DNA of 64,000 nucleotides. It comes from Corynespora cassiicola (Eukaryota; Ascomycota; Dothideomycetes; Pleosporales; Corynesporascaceae). The notes below the pieces were generated by a model. It was not told the DNA's origin. It saw nothing but the letters and a program-made list of their open reading frames with translations, and searched no databases. A program made the translations under genes and the position numbers. Shown piece after piece: positions 25,155 to 35,714 of this stretch. The stretch covers positions 2,356,001-2,420,000 of the forward strand of contig JAEUWY010000020.1 in the NCBI GenBank assembly GCA_022059125.1, read 5' to 3'. Numbering within the stretch: position 1 is the stretch's first letter; each line of letters begins with the position of its first letter.

Positions 25155-25208
25155 CTGCCCTGCCTTACCCTGCCCTGCCTTACCCTGCCCTGCCTTACCC
25201 TGCCCTGC
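25155..25208. repeat. 15-nt tandem repeat
   Basis: Three and a half copies of CTGCCCTGCCTTACC are nearly identical, which points to recent slippage. Confidence 0.85.
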
Positions 25209-25350
25209 ACATCTGCAAGCGTCCATTTGAAATCGAGGGTCCAGCCCTCACAGTGATGCCCGGGGAAGCGATGTGCAGTAGACGAATAGTAGGAACACGA
25301 GAGCGAGATATGCGGGTGGCATGGACCCATTCTCCCCTCCGCCGTCTTCG

Positions 25351-25371
25351 CAACGCAACGCAACGCAACGC
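25351..25371. repeat. CAACG pentamer repeat
   Basis: Four tandem CAACG units follow one another, then a CAC. Confidence 0.8.
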
Positions 25372-26426
25372 ACTCTTCTTGCAACAGGTGTCGGGTAGCC
25401 GTGTAGCAACTACCTCACTCAGCACATACATACACACATCTTGAGCACAAGATTTTCCCACTCCATCGCATGCCACCCCTGACTGTGGGACATCAAGCCT
25501 CACGCTCAACCAGGCCACACGAACCGCCGCCATTCGGGCCGCCGCCGCGCCCACGCCCCGGAGCGCGGCGGAGACCATGCCTAACCTCGAGCCCAGCAAA
25601 CTACGCACACTGAACGCACACACGCACGCGGACAAGAATCCCCGCGCCGATGCGGAAATTGATGGGCAGCAGAGAGCGATACAAGCCATGCAAGCGGCAC
25701 AACGGCTGGGGAAATTCTCGCGTCTGCTCATTTTCACGCACGTACCACGTTCTATGAAATGCGTGAAATTAGCAGACCAAATAATGGGATGGGGGAATTC
25801 ACGGGCAAAAAAGGGCTGTAGTATCGGTGTGTGGCTTTTTCCAGACCAAAAAAATCCCTTGATTTCATTCAATGGATATGGAGAGGGCCCCACCGCGGCT
25901 GGAGAAGCGGGATATGGACGCCTGAATGGCATCATAGACGTATTTTCGTCCTTGGATGTGGCGAGTCGGGCGGAGCGTGTTACGCCGAAGTGCGGAATCC
26001 TTCTTCCCGCCCATCCTTCAATCCGGCCAAATGCGCCCGAAACAAAATGAAAGAGAAAAGAGGATATCTTGCAGAAACCAGAATGGCCAGCCCATGTGTG
26101 AACAGTAGAAACCTCGAGGACCCATTTGTCCTCTACCCAGCAAGATAGTATCGTGGCCAAGGAAATTCGTTAGTCGTGGATATATAGCAATGGAGGATGT
26201 CGTCATTTTTTTGTTGACGATACATCGGAGTCGCCATATGTATGGTAGTTGAGTCAAGAAAAACGGTGGCATGTGTAGTAGCGATCAACTCCGGAGCGCC
26301 TACACTGTGCCGATCGATGACAGGGCGGGTATAACCAAGGTGTTAAAGTGGTATATGCCAACAGCAGGCGATGCGATTTTCGCTCATGTTTGATATGGTG
26401 AAGACGATAGTGCTCGAAGTTACTCG

Positions 26427-27893
26427 TCACTTCTTTCTGACCTCCCAGACATTCTTTTTCAAGCCTTGTTGGGTGGGAGGAGCGGGGCCAAAACTCTGTC
26501 GCTTTGGCGGCGATGTTGCAGCTTCGGAATGGTCCGTATCCTGCATTTCGTGTGCCTCTGTGTGTACTCTCTCCACCTTGTTGTAAAACTGTGCTCTTCC
26601 TGGGTTTAGCGAATCTTCTGACGTCTTTTGCAACTCTGTATCTGAGGTGGTCGAGGTCGGTATTCGCATCCACGTATGGTTCTCTTCTTCGGGCCCGGTG
26701 ACTGTACGGCCCCGACTGTCTGTGACAGTATCGTCGAGGTGGCTGAGGCCGATTGAGCGGGCGAAGCGGCTGCGTCGCGACGAACCTGATCCCGGGGTTG
26801 CGGTAGATGAGGGGTGGGATTTGAAGGCTGAAGAGCCAGGCAGCAACGGCTTGCGTCTACGCACCATGTGCCATATGATGGGCAGGTTGGTGCATAGTAT
26901 ACCGCCAAGAGGTTCAAATGCAGAGTACGCGCCCAGAGGAACGTAATACCAAGTAAAGTCGGGGTCACCATGACCAAAGACAACTGTTAGGCGCATGGAA
27001 GAAACAACGCATGTCCTAGAGAACTAGATCAGCGACCGAAAAGGGGCATTAAAACGGAATCTACCTACGCCAAACCAATGCAAAAGATCAGACTGAGCAT
27101 CAGTTTCCTCTTCGTCTGTAGTTGGAGATGCCAAATGACGGGAATTGGCATGAGAAAGATCCAGATATCGGTGATGAGATTCGATATGTTGGTAAAGTAG
27201 GTGAATGTCACCAAATGCAGACACTCGCCCTGAACCCTGGCATCCCAGAACGCCTGAATGGGTCGACAGGCCAGTGCAAGCGTGACTGTGATTCCAATAC
27301 CCCAGGCAATGATGAAAGCGGCAGTGGCCCAAACGATCTTCCGAAACAGTGGGATGGCAAATATGCGGTGGTAAAAGGCGAGAATCCCAAGCTTGACAAA
27401 AACGAGTGCAAAGTCGTAAAAATGGCTAAAGATGTAATCGCCCTAGAAGCTCCATGTCAGTATGAGGTGGACCCAGAATGAACAAACATACTTGGCGAAT
27501 CTTTCTCTGGCTCTCCTCACTGACGACAATGACATGCCTGCCTATGCCGTTAGGTGGACCTGGGGGCTGTTAGAAGCGTGGAATATCCAAACGTGATGCC
27601 GCTCTACATACCGATTATCAAAGAAGTGGAGCATTGTCCAATCAAGCATGCCTAAAAAGCAATGTGAGAGGCTGTCTTCAAGCGAACAGTGACAAGCATA
27701 CGGTAGCGATGACGATCAAATAGTCGTCCAATGTGATTCCGTTTCTTCCGGCTCGTTTGGCCCACAGCCGCAGGGCAGTACTGATGGTGGAGGCCACAAG
27801 GGGCACGCTGTAGATCCAGTAGACTTCGTCTAGTCGTGATGCATCACGGTTGGCCTCCATGTAGGCCAACTTCTCCGGGGTAAAGGCCGACAT
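26427..27893 (-). CDS. Rhodopsin-domain (SAT4-like) integral membrane protein
   Basis: Seven-helix fungal membrane protein of the Rhodopsin/SAT4-like domain family, predicted 420 residues. Minus-strand exons are 27893-27702, 27651-27612, 27559-27492, 27442-27069 and 27015-26427; introns are 49-53 nt. Family landmarks: helix 1 after VYWIYSVPLVAST, LDDYLIVIAT, GPPNGIGRHV, the helix LVFVKLGILAFYHRIF, CRPIQAFWD, CLHLVTFTYFTNISNLITDIWIFLMPIPVIWHL in pieces, and DPDFTWYYVPLGAYSAFEP before the last helix. A long hydrophilic, Ser/Thr-rich cytosolic tail of about 130 residues follows. The molecular role of this family is mostly unknown; some members are linked to G-protein-like signalling or found beside secondary-metabolite genes. 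An in-frame upstream start at 27974 is possible, but 27893 gives the usual family N-terminus. Confidence 0.88.
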
Positions 27894-30800
27894 GATGCAG
27901 AGCTGCGACGTCAAAGACCGTCGTTGGGCGCTGGCACTGGCGTAGCAGAGGCTGGGTGGCTCGCAGCGCTTCACATTGCTGGTGGGAAATCAGTGGAGAA
28001 GGGCGCTGTAAGTACGATCGATGCGGAAGCTAGGGCCTGGTCTTATTGCAGGCAAGGCGCGTGGACTGTGTACCGTGGGAGTGGTGTTTGCGGCAGGAGG
28101 GGCAGGCTTGGGACATGTTGCGCCGACGATATTGGTGATTTGATTTAAGAAAGATCGGCCGGAGCTAAAGGCGAGATAATTCCATGCATTGTTATTGCGC
28201 GACACCGGGATGCTACGGCCATGGCTACCCTCTTCAGTCTGCAACCCTGGACCAGGTGCTGGGGGGGCGGGACTTGGGCTGATGGGCGTCGGAGCCACAT
28301 GCTCGCTCGGCCGACTGGGCGGCTGGCGCAGGCTGCGTCACGTCTAAAAGTGTCTCTTAGAAAAGGCCCAAGTACCCAACGAAGTGCATGGCAAATGGAC
28401 GTTTGTCTGGGTGACGGTTCAGCTGTGGGCGCGCGACTGTGGAGAGCGACACTCATCGTCTCCGCTTCTCCGATCAGCTGCTGCATCGCTTGTCGACGGT
28501 GGGCTCTGGCATGACCAGCCATCCCTGCGCCGCCTCACTCGCATTGACCATCTGATGCCAGAGCGTTTCGCTGTCGCAGCGTTCTCGACTGCGACACAGC
28601 CAACGTCTCTCGCGACCTGCGCACCGTGGTCCGATAAAACTGTCCGAATTGTCCGTCGACAGGCCCAGCAGAGCAGGTGCAGCTGCGGAAAGGCTGCGGG
28701 ACAGCTGCAGCGAGGCAGTATGGGGTGTCGAAGCCGGCACTAATGTCTCGTCCCGGTGGACGGCGACCAGTATGTGCCTAACGTGTCCGCGCGAGCACTG
28801 GTGGACGCATGCCAACCTTCTCTTCAGCTCCATCGGATCGGGCCGGTTGTCATGTTCCTCCAATCTATGTTGATGCGCAAACCATGCCACTTGGCCACCA
28901 GCGAGTAAGAAACGACCCGTATGCTGTGGTGCACTCCCCAGGGTCCTCTTGTAAGCTGATTGAGTTTGACTGAAAGGACGAAACGAGGCACAACCTAGAG
29001 TCATGCTGCCATGTCGTTGCACGTAACTTGCCGGACACTGCCGCTGTCTGGCCCAGCGTGTCAGAGCCACACCGTCGACAGCTTCTGGGCCCGAGTTAGA
29101 TTGGACGCCAGCTTATGAGCATTGGCACTACCTCTACCAGGTATCTCTTGGCGATACTGAAGACACGGAAATACGAAGCCCATATGGGGTTTGCCGCACA
29201 GGAGGTATGTGGATGGAAAATGTGTGTATTACTTTATGCGGCCGTGTCAGCTGCCGTTTTGGATGCGGCCCGTTAACGACGAATACAAGCCGGGGAGAGG
29301 ACAGCTGGGGCGTATTCTTCTGGGAGGACAGCGTCGCGCAAGCGGCTCGAGATGCCATCGTATCTCCTGGAGGAAGTGAGGCGAGGGATCACAGCGGGCG
29401 GGCCAAGTTGGCGGGTACGCGTTGCCCGGGGAAGATGCGCCGTCTCCCCGTCGCGCGATGGTCCAACAGGGCAGGACGACGTAGTCTGGAGCGCGAGATG
29501 TGTCTGAGGTGAAGTTTAGGTTGTTGGCGAAGTAGGTGGGCCTTGGAAAAAGAAAGGACATGTCGGAGCTAGGCCGGATCCGTATCGGGAAGGAGGTCTG
29601 ACGACCATGAGACCCTGCCTTTGGTGTATAGTGTATACAGTATACAGGCCATCAAGCCAACTCTCCAGTCGACCCGGTTGGGCTCTCAGACGCCGTTGGC
29701 CCATAATCGAAGATAACCATCCCGTCTGAATACCAAAGCTTTGGGTGCGACAAGTGACGCCGACATCCTCACCGAGCCGCAGCAAGAGGCCCCCCGAATC
29801 CTTCGGATTCTACTCGACCCGTTGCTGAAGAAGCCCTGGCTCACCACCACCTCCCAATACAGCCCAGAAATTCTGTTTGACTAATAAGGCACTGTGCCTC
29901 TGAACTCGGCGCCATCCGATCAAATACGGGGTTTGGCGGGGCGGACCGGCCGAAGTTGCGGATGAGTCTTATTACTCGGATCCTTTGGCAAATCATGGTG
30001 TATGAATAGTGCTGTGCTCCGGAAAATATTACATATCGATTAAGCTAACCGTATGCAGTGTGTCGATCCAAACCCTACACATATCCCGTTCGTTGCCCTC
30101 GTCAGTGGTATACTCAGGGGGCTCAGAGGGGAACGTGCCAGACTACCTGCTAATTGAGGCCACTACGCGGCCTCTTATCACGCAACCGGAAGCTCTGTCC
30201 GTCATCTGGGACCTTTCATTTCCAATGCAAGGTGTCTTCGCAACTTCCAAGTTTTGTGGACCATTGGGTTCCAATGCATTGGATCCGATCGGTCCGAGAC
30301 GACAAGCCTCGACTGCCGTGCCCAACTCCCCGGAGCCTGCCCCGCACCCACAATTGTCAATTTCTCCCTTGGCTCATTTATCTAACGCAATACAGCCTTT
30401 TTTTGAATCAGGATAGTTGGCCATAGAACATAGGGCCGACAGAGCATCAAGTTGCTGCTATGGAAACACGCTGGACGTCTAGACTAGAGAGAGACTCGAT
30501 AGAAGACTGCCGTGGTTTGGTTCTGTCATCTCACCAAGTTTTAGAAAAGAAACCATCGAAATTCTCGTGTACTGCCCCTTCGAGGCACTCCACAGCCAAA
30601 ATTAGCAGGTATAATCCACAAAAGGGCGTTTCATGCCCTGAATAGACAAAGAGTCAGGAAGGCATGTCTTGTTCTATGAGCAAGGAACCATTGATGATTC
30701 GCACGCATATCTTGTACCTTACTGTTATAAGAGTGAGAGCTCTGAGCCTACTCGTCAACCTCTACTCGCCACCGAGCAACTACTCATTAGCTTTGCCATA

Positions 30801-31096
30801 TTCCCCATCACAGTTATTCTTGCCAGGATATTGACGGAAAGATGTGAAGTGCAAGGCTATAGAGTACACAGTCTTTTTTGACTTAGGGGTATAGCCTTTT
30901 TTTTTAAAAAAAAAGGATAACCACTTGTCGCTCTGTCAGCTCCACAATTCACTAGAGAGTGAATAGCGGTGTAATTATGATTAACTTTATTGCGGTATTA
31001 TCGTGAGTCTAACTACCTAGCTATCTATATCAAGGGATACGATATGTTGTTCAGTGGCTCCTCCCACTTCACCTCCCTGCCCCTCCCTACCCCCCT
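27894..31096. other. Long stretch without recognisable genes
   Basis: All frames are short, overlap on both strands and lack recognisable motifs. Composition changes from GC-rich (28-29.9 kb) to AT-rich (30-31 kb). At 30,896-30,916 there is a near-perfect palindrome of CC, eight T, nine A and GG. It may be decayed repeat DNA or a long regulatory region. Confidence 0.4.
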
Positions 31097-31969
31097 TCAC
31101 AACCAGAAGCGCTCGGGCCTCGAATCCCTTCTCAAAGCCATCCTGCGTCGCTCCACCCTGCGTCGCTTGCGATGCTCCTCATGAGGGAAGTTGTCGCGTG
31201 GTACCCAATAGTCGTCCAAGTTCGCCAACATAGGCGGGAACAGGAAGAGCGTAAATGTAATGAATTGTGAACCCACGTCGCCCAGGTCGCGTAGAAACGC
31301 CTCCGGGTTTTCAAGTTCAGACTGAGCCCTCGGCACAAAATTCGACAATTTGAGGATTTTGTAAACAATTGCGAAGAAACTCGCAAAGTGGAGAAAGATA
31401 TAGATGCCAGGGTGGACTCCGTAGGGATTGTTGCGAAAGGCTGCTACGAAGCGGTGAAAGACAGACATGGCGACCTTGGGTCCATCCTTCAGCCAGTCAA
31501 ACGTGTGCTCCGGCTGATTGTAGATATTAGCCATCGTATGGTATTCCTCAACCTTTCGCAATTCTTCTTCAATGTCATCTGCGAGGTATTTTGCAAGAAT
31601 CCGTGTGACGTGATTATGAGATGTGTGACTGGGTGCGATCGATGGAGTCCCAATCTCGGTAGGAGTGACTAGAAAGCTGGTTCTGTCGGTGGATCGCCGA
31701 GACAAGCTTCGCAAAAGACCCAGAGCTGGTGGTGTGATGCTCCTCAACAAGGGCGAAGGCGTACCGGTTGGCGGGGAAATCTCTAAAGGAGTATCATCGG
31801 CAACAACATCCTCCGAAGAGTCTAGTGCCCTGGGAACGTCTGGGCCCCAAGTAACAGACTTTCGGTATAGGGGGGACGGTAACGATAGATCGACCGCCGA
31901 GTGTCCCGAGAGTAGGCTATGCGACCAGGAGTGAGATCGGCGAAGGCCAGGGCTAAGCGGGCTGGTCAT
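31097..31969 (-). CDS. Hypothetical membrane protein
   Basis: Single exon, 290 residues from the ATG at 31969; the frame extends upstream to 32140, but that part looks like leader sequence. The N-terminal 120 residues are Ser/Pro/Thr-rich and probably disordered and cytosolic. Residues 121-180 look helical and charged. Two hydrophobic segments at about 187-206 and 234-250 should cross the membrane and form a hairpin. The C-terminus is very basic (HRKRRRVERRR and beyond) and should stay in the cytosol. The arrangement resembles small fungal ER or vacuolar membrane proteins of unknown function. I recognise no named family. Confidence 0.65.
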   Translation of the reverse strand: MTSPLSPGLRRSHSWSHSLLSGHSAVDLSLPSPLYRKSVTWGPDVPRALDSSEDVVADDTPLEISPPTGTPSPLLRSITPPALGLLRSLSRRSTDRTSFLVTPTEIGTPSIAPSHTSHNHVTRILAKYLADDIEEELRKVEEYHTMANIYNQPEHTFDWLKDGPKVAMSVFHRFVAAFRNNPYGVHPGIYIFLHFASFFAIVYKILKLSNFVPRAQSELENPEAFLRDLGDVGSQFITFTLFLFPPMLANLDDYWVPRDNFPHEEHRKRRRVERRRMALRRDSRPERFWL

Positions 31970-32639
31970 TGTAGAAAACGGTGAGGTGTCGTCAGGGTGG
32001 GTGTGAGGTTCAAGAAAGTTGAAACACAAGTGGGGCAAAGGCGTGACGCGGAAAAGACGTTGTGGGGAAAAGGAGTGATGGAGGATTTCAGGCCAGAGGC
32101 GACTGTTTATACAAGCAAATGCCATCGTAACTCCCCTCATTGGGCTGAGGGAGGAGCAACTCGGTAGAACAGAGCACTACGCCCCAGTCGGCATGTTCAG
32201 AGGCTCCTGTTGCTTTGTAGTCAACGAAATGACACAGTCAGCACCATCAAGTACTCACTGGGCTCTGTTCGGGAATCGGATTGTGCGCGAGGAAAACTTC
32301 TGAGCTGCAACAAACAGGGCCATATGGTTGCAGGTGAGACACGGGATGTGGCCAAGTTCGTCATGTCGAGGAGAAATAGATAATCCTTTCATTCTTACCT
32401 TAATGATACAGTATTAACAGTTGTATGTTGGAAATTCTACGCTTGAGCTGTTATCGATTTCATCCTAGGCCATGTTCAGGCTACGCCGCCAAAGATGGCG
32501 GTTTCAAATCTCGAATCGTTTGCTTGCCTAACGACCAACAACGCCCTACTGCAATATGGAAAAGCCTCCTGGTCAATACATAGAGTATAAACGTGAGAAA
32601 GTATTATATAAGAGCATCGTAGAGAGACGGATGTAGTAA
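31970..32639. other. Intergenic region
   Basis: Nothing coding is recognised. It contains the promoter of the membrane protein gene and the 3' end of the next minus-strand gene. An AT-rich patch lies at 32,380-32,470. Confidence 0.4.
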
Positions 32640-33845
32640 CTAGAGCGGGGTATCATAGATTGAATGAAAATCGCGGAGATCCCCCAGTCCAAGCCCGTAT
32701 TTGCTCCTCTGCTTCAACCTTTCCGGAGTAGGGATATACACACATTCGATGCTAAGCTTCCTGCAATTATCGCACGAATCCAAACCTCCATGACAAGCTA
32801 TCATTCGTACCCGGCAACTTTTGCATGTTACGAGGGTGGGAAAGCACCAGTCGATTTCTCCGAGACTGCGTTTCTCGTCTGTGTTCTTCTCCAGGCACCA
32901 TGGAACTCGGGACGTGCTGCTCAGCTCGTAGATACCAGCCTTAAACTCCATTTTTGTCCAATGATCAGCCTTCATCAGAGACAAGGTCCAAGGCTCGACT
33001 TCATTCTTTGGGGTGATGTCGGCGTACCCGCTTCGACGGATCTCGACTGTCATTTTTGTATTTAAAAGGTGTTCGCTTGGTACTCGTGTGCTTGATTGAT
33101 ACTCTTCGTATACTTCCCTTGCGATGTGATCTATTTGGACCCCTGGATATGACTCGAAACATTCCATATCCATGGAATGGCCCGGTTCAGAGGCTGTAGA
33201 TTTGTGAATTGTGAGAGACGCTCCTTTGTCTGTGCCGTCTCTTTGATGAAGCATGTCAATCCATGAATGGTGTGTTGGTGGTTTGAGTATGTGAAGAATG
33301 CTTAGTACCAAACACGATGGAAGCATGTATTCAAGTCGCTTCCATTGGCTGCCATTCCGAATAAGCCATGAAATAGATTCATGCGCCTGCACAGCATTAC
33401 CGCGCCCAAAAACGGTCAGAGTATCAAGACGTAAATCAGGAACAAGGCCGAGGGATTCGTTCAAGAAGATGCCAGGAACTGTGACTTTGCGAATGTGTAC
33501 ACCCTTTCTGATGATGGAATATTTCGTCTGCTCATCAGGCAGCCTGATGTGGCGAATTTTGCAGAGTATTTCTGGAGGTAACGGTGAAAGTTTTTCGAGA
33601 AAGGCGGGTATATCGGTAAACGTGAAAACCACCTGTGACATCCAAGAATTTTTCGTTTCGGCATAAATCTGGCGGCAGGAATAGAGAAGGGCGAGTGGGT
33701 GTGGTGATGTTCTCATACATTTAACGTGACAGCGGTTTGGTTGTCCATGGGTAAAGCCGGTGTTTGCAAAGACGTATCGAAAAACTTCATCGCGGAGCTC
33801 TCTGGGAAGCCTGAGCAGGAGGCTTTGCTCCTGGTGAACTTCCAT
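32640..33845 (-). CDS. LRDEVF-type N-terminal domain protein with C-terminal Zn2Cys6 cluster
   Basis: Single exon, 401 residues. The N-terminus has LLLRLPRELRDEVFRYVF, then LALLYSCRQIYAET. This is the hallmark of a large group of fungal proteins with an F-box-like start (DUF7730-type), usually of unknown role. At the far C-terminus, residues 341-368 form CxxC-x6-C-x6-CxxC-x6-C (C341, C344, C351, C358, C361, C368). This is the exact spacing of a fungal Zn2Cys6 DNA-binding cluster, though the basic residues between the second and third Cys are partly replaced (RVRMIA). A Zn2Cys6 cluster at the C-terminus of this kind of protein is unusual. It could be a fusion, a non-DNA-binding zinc cluster, or chance recruitment. 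There is no intron between the two parts. Confidence 0.75.
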   Translation of the reverse strand: MEVHQEQSLLLRLPRELRDEVFRYVFANTGFTHGQPNRCHVKCMRTSPHPLALLYSCRQIYAETKNSWMSQVVFTFTDIPAFLEKLSPLPPEILCKIRHIRLPDEQTKYSIIRKGVHIRKVTVPGIFLNESLGLVPDLRLDTLTVFGRGNAVQAHESISWLIRNGSQWKRLEYMLPSCLVLSILHILKPPTHHSWIDMLHQRDGTDKGASLTIHKSTASEPGHSMDMECFESYPGVQIDHIAREVYEEYQSSTRVPSEHLLNTKMTVEIRRSGYADITPKNEVEPWTLSLMKADHWTKMEFKAGIYELSSTSRVPWCLEKNTDEKRSLGEIDWCFPTLVTCKSCRVRMIACHGGLDSCDNCRKLSIECVYIPTPERLKQRSKYGLGLGDLRDFHSIYDTPL

Positions 33846-34434
33846 GGGGGCGAAAGTGGTGAGCAGTGTCAGAGCTGGGATGCGCGACGGCTGCCGATTT
33901 CGACAAACACGCTAGGTCGCATACGCACTAGCGCACATCTGAAACGAGACCAGACCCACATTATTGCATCATGGCACAGCTGCACGCCTTCATAAGCAGG
34001 GTGGCTAGTACCTTCTTAAGGTCTTGCTTGATCCCGTGGCCATTTCCGACAATAGATTTCTGACTTTACAGGAGCAGATCGACCTCAGCTAGCTAAACCT
34101 GGCACTGGAACAGCGACATTTGTGGCCGTATTCTGGTGGACTTGCTTAGATGTGAGATACGACTCCGAAGTTCTAAGGACGCGGGGCTGTACTCGAAATG
34201 AATGATTTTGGGTTGGTCACATACTCACTTCAACTGGCCATGGAATTGGCAAGGAGTCTTCATAGTATGCAGCGCATATCAAGCATCACTTCCCAGCTTT
34301 TGAATACCAGCTACTATGAGCAATTTTAAGTCCTCCCACAAACTTTGATGCGATCTGACATCTTTGTTCTTCAAACAGTTGTATTTGAGCATATGTAAGC
34401 ACACTTTTAACGACCAGCAATAAAACCGGTCATT
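33846..34434. other. Intergenic region between divergent genes
   Basis: This lies between the start codons of two divergent genes. No coding capacity is seen, and it probably holds both promoters. Confidence 0.4.
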
Positions 34435-35370
34435 ATGTCAACAAACCCACAAGAGTACGAAGTAGTCTATGACCTGGGGAGAGGAAATGGGATGTGCAAC
34501 GACGGTATCCTTGTAGTTCGCAATCGATATACCAAGAAGCTTTGCGTGGAGAAAAAATTCTTCCTCGAACATGTAATTGAGGGCCTGATAGACCATGAAG
34601 CCTACATCCAAAGCGGACTTAATCACCCAAACATCGTAGAGCTGTTCGAATACAAGATGAACCTCTGCGGAGGATCGATATTCCTCGAGTACTGTGATCT
34701 CGGGACTCTGCATGACTTGATTCTAGGACATGCGAACGAGGTCCAAAGGATTGGTGAGTACTTTATCTGGAAGATCTTTACTCAGCTCGCAGATGCCGTT
34801 ACCTATTGCCATTATGGACCAGATCCAAAGAACGATAGGAACTGGAGAATGGTATGCTGCTCTTGCACACCTGCCTTATACGTAACAGAGGCTAACAGCA
34901 CACATATTCTACATCGTGACATAAAGCCCGCCAATATACTGCTAAAATGGGTAATTGGAGAAGGCATGCCCACCGTCAAGCTTACTGACTTTGGCGTGTC
35001 CTTAGAGTGTGGACCCCACAGGTCCTGGTTCCCCAGCCCCATGAGCCCGGAAGTGCACAACGTTGACTATATGTTCCGGCCTCCAGAAAACCCTATCATA
35101 TCTGAATTTCACGACGTCTGGCAGCTTGGAGCTACAATCTATCATCTCTGCTCACTAGGGGTTGGTGGATTGATTGACCAGTTTCCTGAGCAGGCATATT
35201 CGAATCAGTTGTTCAGAGCAACATACACATGTTGTCTGAATGATCCAAACGATCGACCACCAACGCAGTATGGGGCACTGGTGGAGTACCTCTGTAATAT
35301 TTACATGCAAGTTTGCGATGGGCTGGAGCAGGAATTTGTCTTATTTCTGCCCGTCACGAGCCTTGATTGA
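34435..35370 (+). CDS. Divergent serine/threonine protein kinase (kinase 2)
   Basis: 311 residues in one uninterrupted frame. The kinase landmarks match kinase 1 at 11.5 kb: the lysine in CVEKKF (K40), GGSIFLEYCDLGTL in the hinge region, IFTQLADAVTYCHYGP, HRDIKPANILL (D162) and DFG (D185). The lysine context and the stretch before HRD are shared by both genes and differ from common kinase families. An extra 18 residues before the HRD loop are encoded by DNA that begins GTATGC and ends AACAG (34,852-34,898), like a 47-nt intron. Removing it would shift the frame and stop before the catalytic loop, so the intact protein requires retention. Neither intron of kinase 1 is present. No regulatory domain is visible, and the target is unknown. 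Confidence 0.78.
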   Translation: MSTNPQEYEVVYDLGRGNGMCNDGILVVRNRYTKKLCVEKKFFLEHVIEGLIDHEAYIQSGLNHPNIVELFEYKMNLCGGSIFLEYCDLGTLHDLILGHANEVQRIGEYFIWKIFTQLADAVTYCHYGPDPKNDRNWRMVCCSCTPALYVTEANSTHILHRDIKPANILLKWVIGEGMPTVKLTDFGVSLECGPHRSWFPSPMSPEVHNVDYMFRPPENPIISEFHDVWQLGATIYHLCSLGVGGLIDQFPEQAYSNQLFRATYTCCLNDPNDRPPTQYGALVEYLCNIYMQVCDGLEQEFVLFLPVTSLD

Positions 35371-35714
35371 ATGTCCGTTTATCCATAATTCTCGCAGTAT
35401 AGCAAGTGGCTTATGGGACTGAGAGGGAGGATTAATAGTCCAATGTCGAATTAGATCCGATTCACAATCCGAGACGAAACCTCACAATATACAAGAATCG
35501 TGGATCACGCGTCTACACTGCCATAGTGGAGCTTACTTAGAATAAATTGCAGCAAATAAGAATCACACTGCTCTCATGAAGGTCAACATCTTCTTTTGTG
35601 TTTGTTAGATTCAGAAGCATGTTATCATTTCCAAGAGATTTAAAATACCCCAATCTAATATGACCATAGCATGCAAATTAAGAATGGCATAGAATTTGGT
35701 TCCACATCAACATT
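35371..35714. other. Intergenic region
   Basis: AT-rich DNA between convergent gene ends. Nothing coding is seen. Confidence 0.45.

Larger units (their letters stand above)
23953..26426. other. Long intergenic region with simple repeats
   Basis: The first 700 nt are AT-rich and hold no frame of note. From 24,640 to 26,160 large frames exist on both strands (up to 321 codons), but they are driven by a C/T-rich strand and by short repeats. They lack introns, family motifs and consistent codon use, so I treat them as chance frames. Confidence 0.45.

Noticed and set aside
24641..25444. 267-codon open frame on the plus strand
   Set aside because: Driven by C/T-rich low-complexity DNA and a 15-nt repeat (PALPY periodicity), with no family motif. 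A competing long frame exists on the other strand.
25195..26160. 321-codon open frame on the minus strand
   Set aside because: Its end is made of the same simple repeats. It has no domain, no introns and no protein-like pattern; a plus-strand frame of 157 codons overlaps it equally well.
28474..29070. 198-codon minus-strand frame
   Set aside because: Rich in Arg/Ser/His as expected from GC-rich non-coding DNA; no family and no supporting introns.
32499..32530. TTCAAATC-like box reminiscent of a tRNA B box
   Set aside because: No acceptor or anticodon stem can be formed around it.
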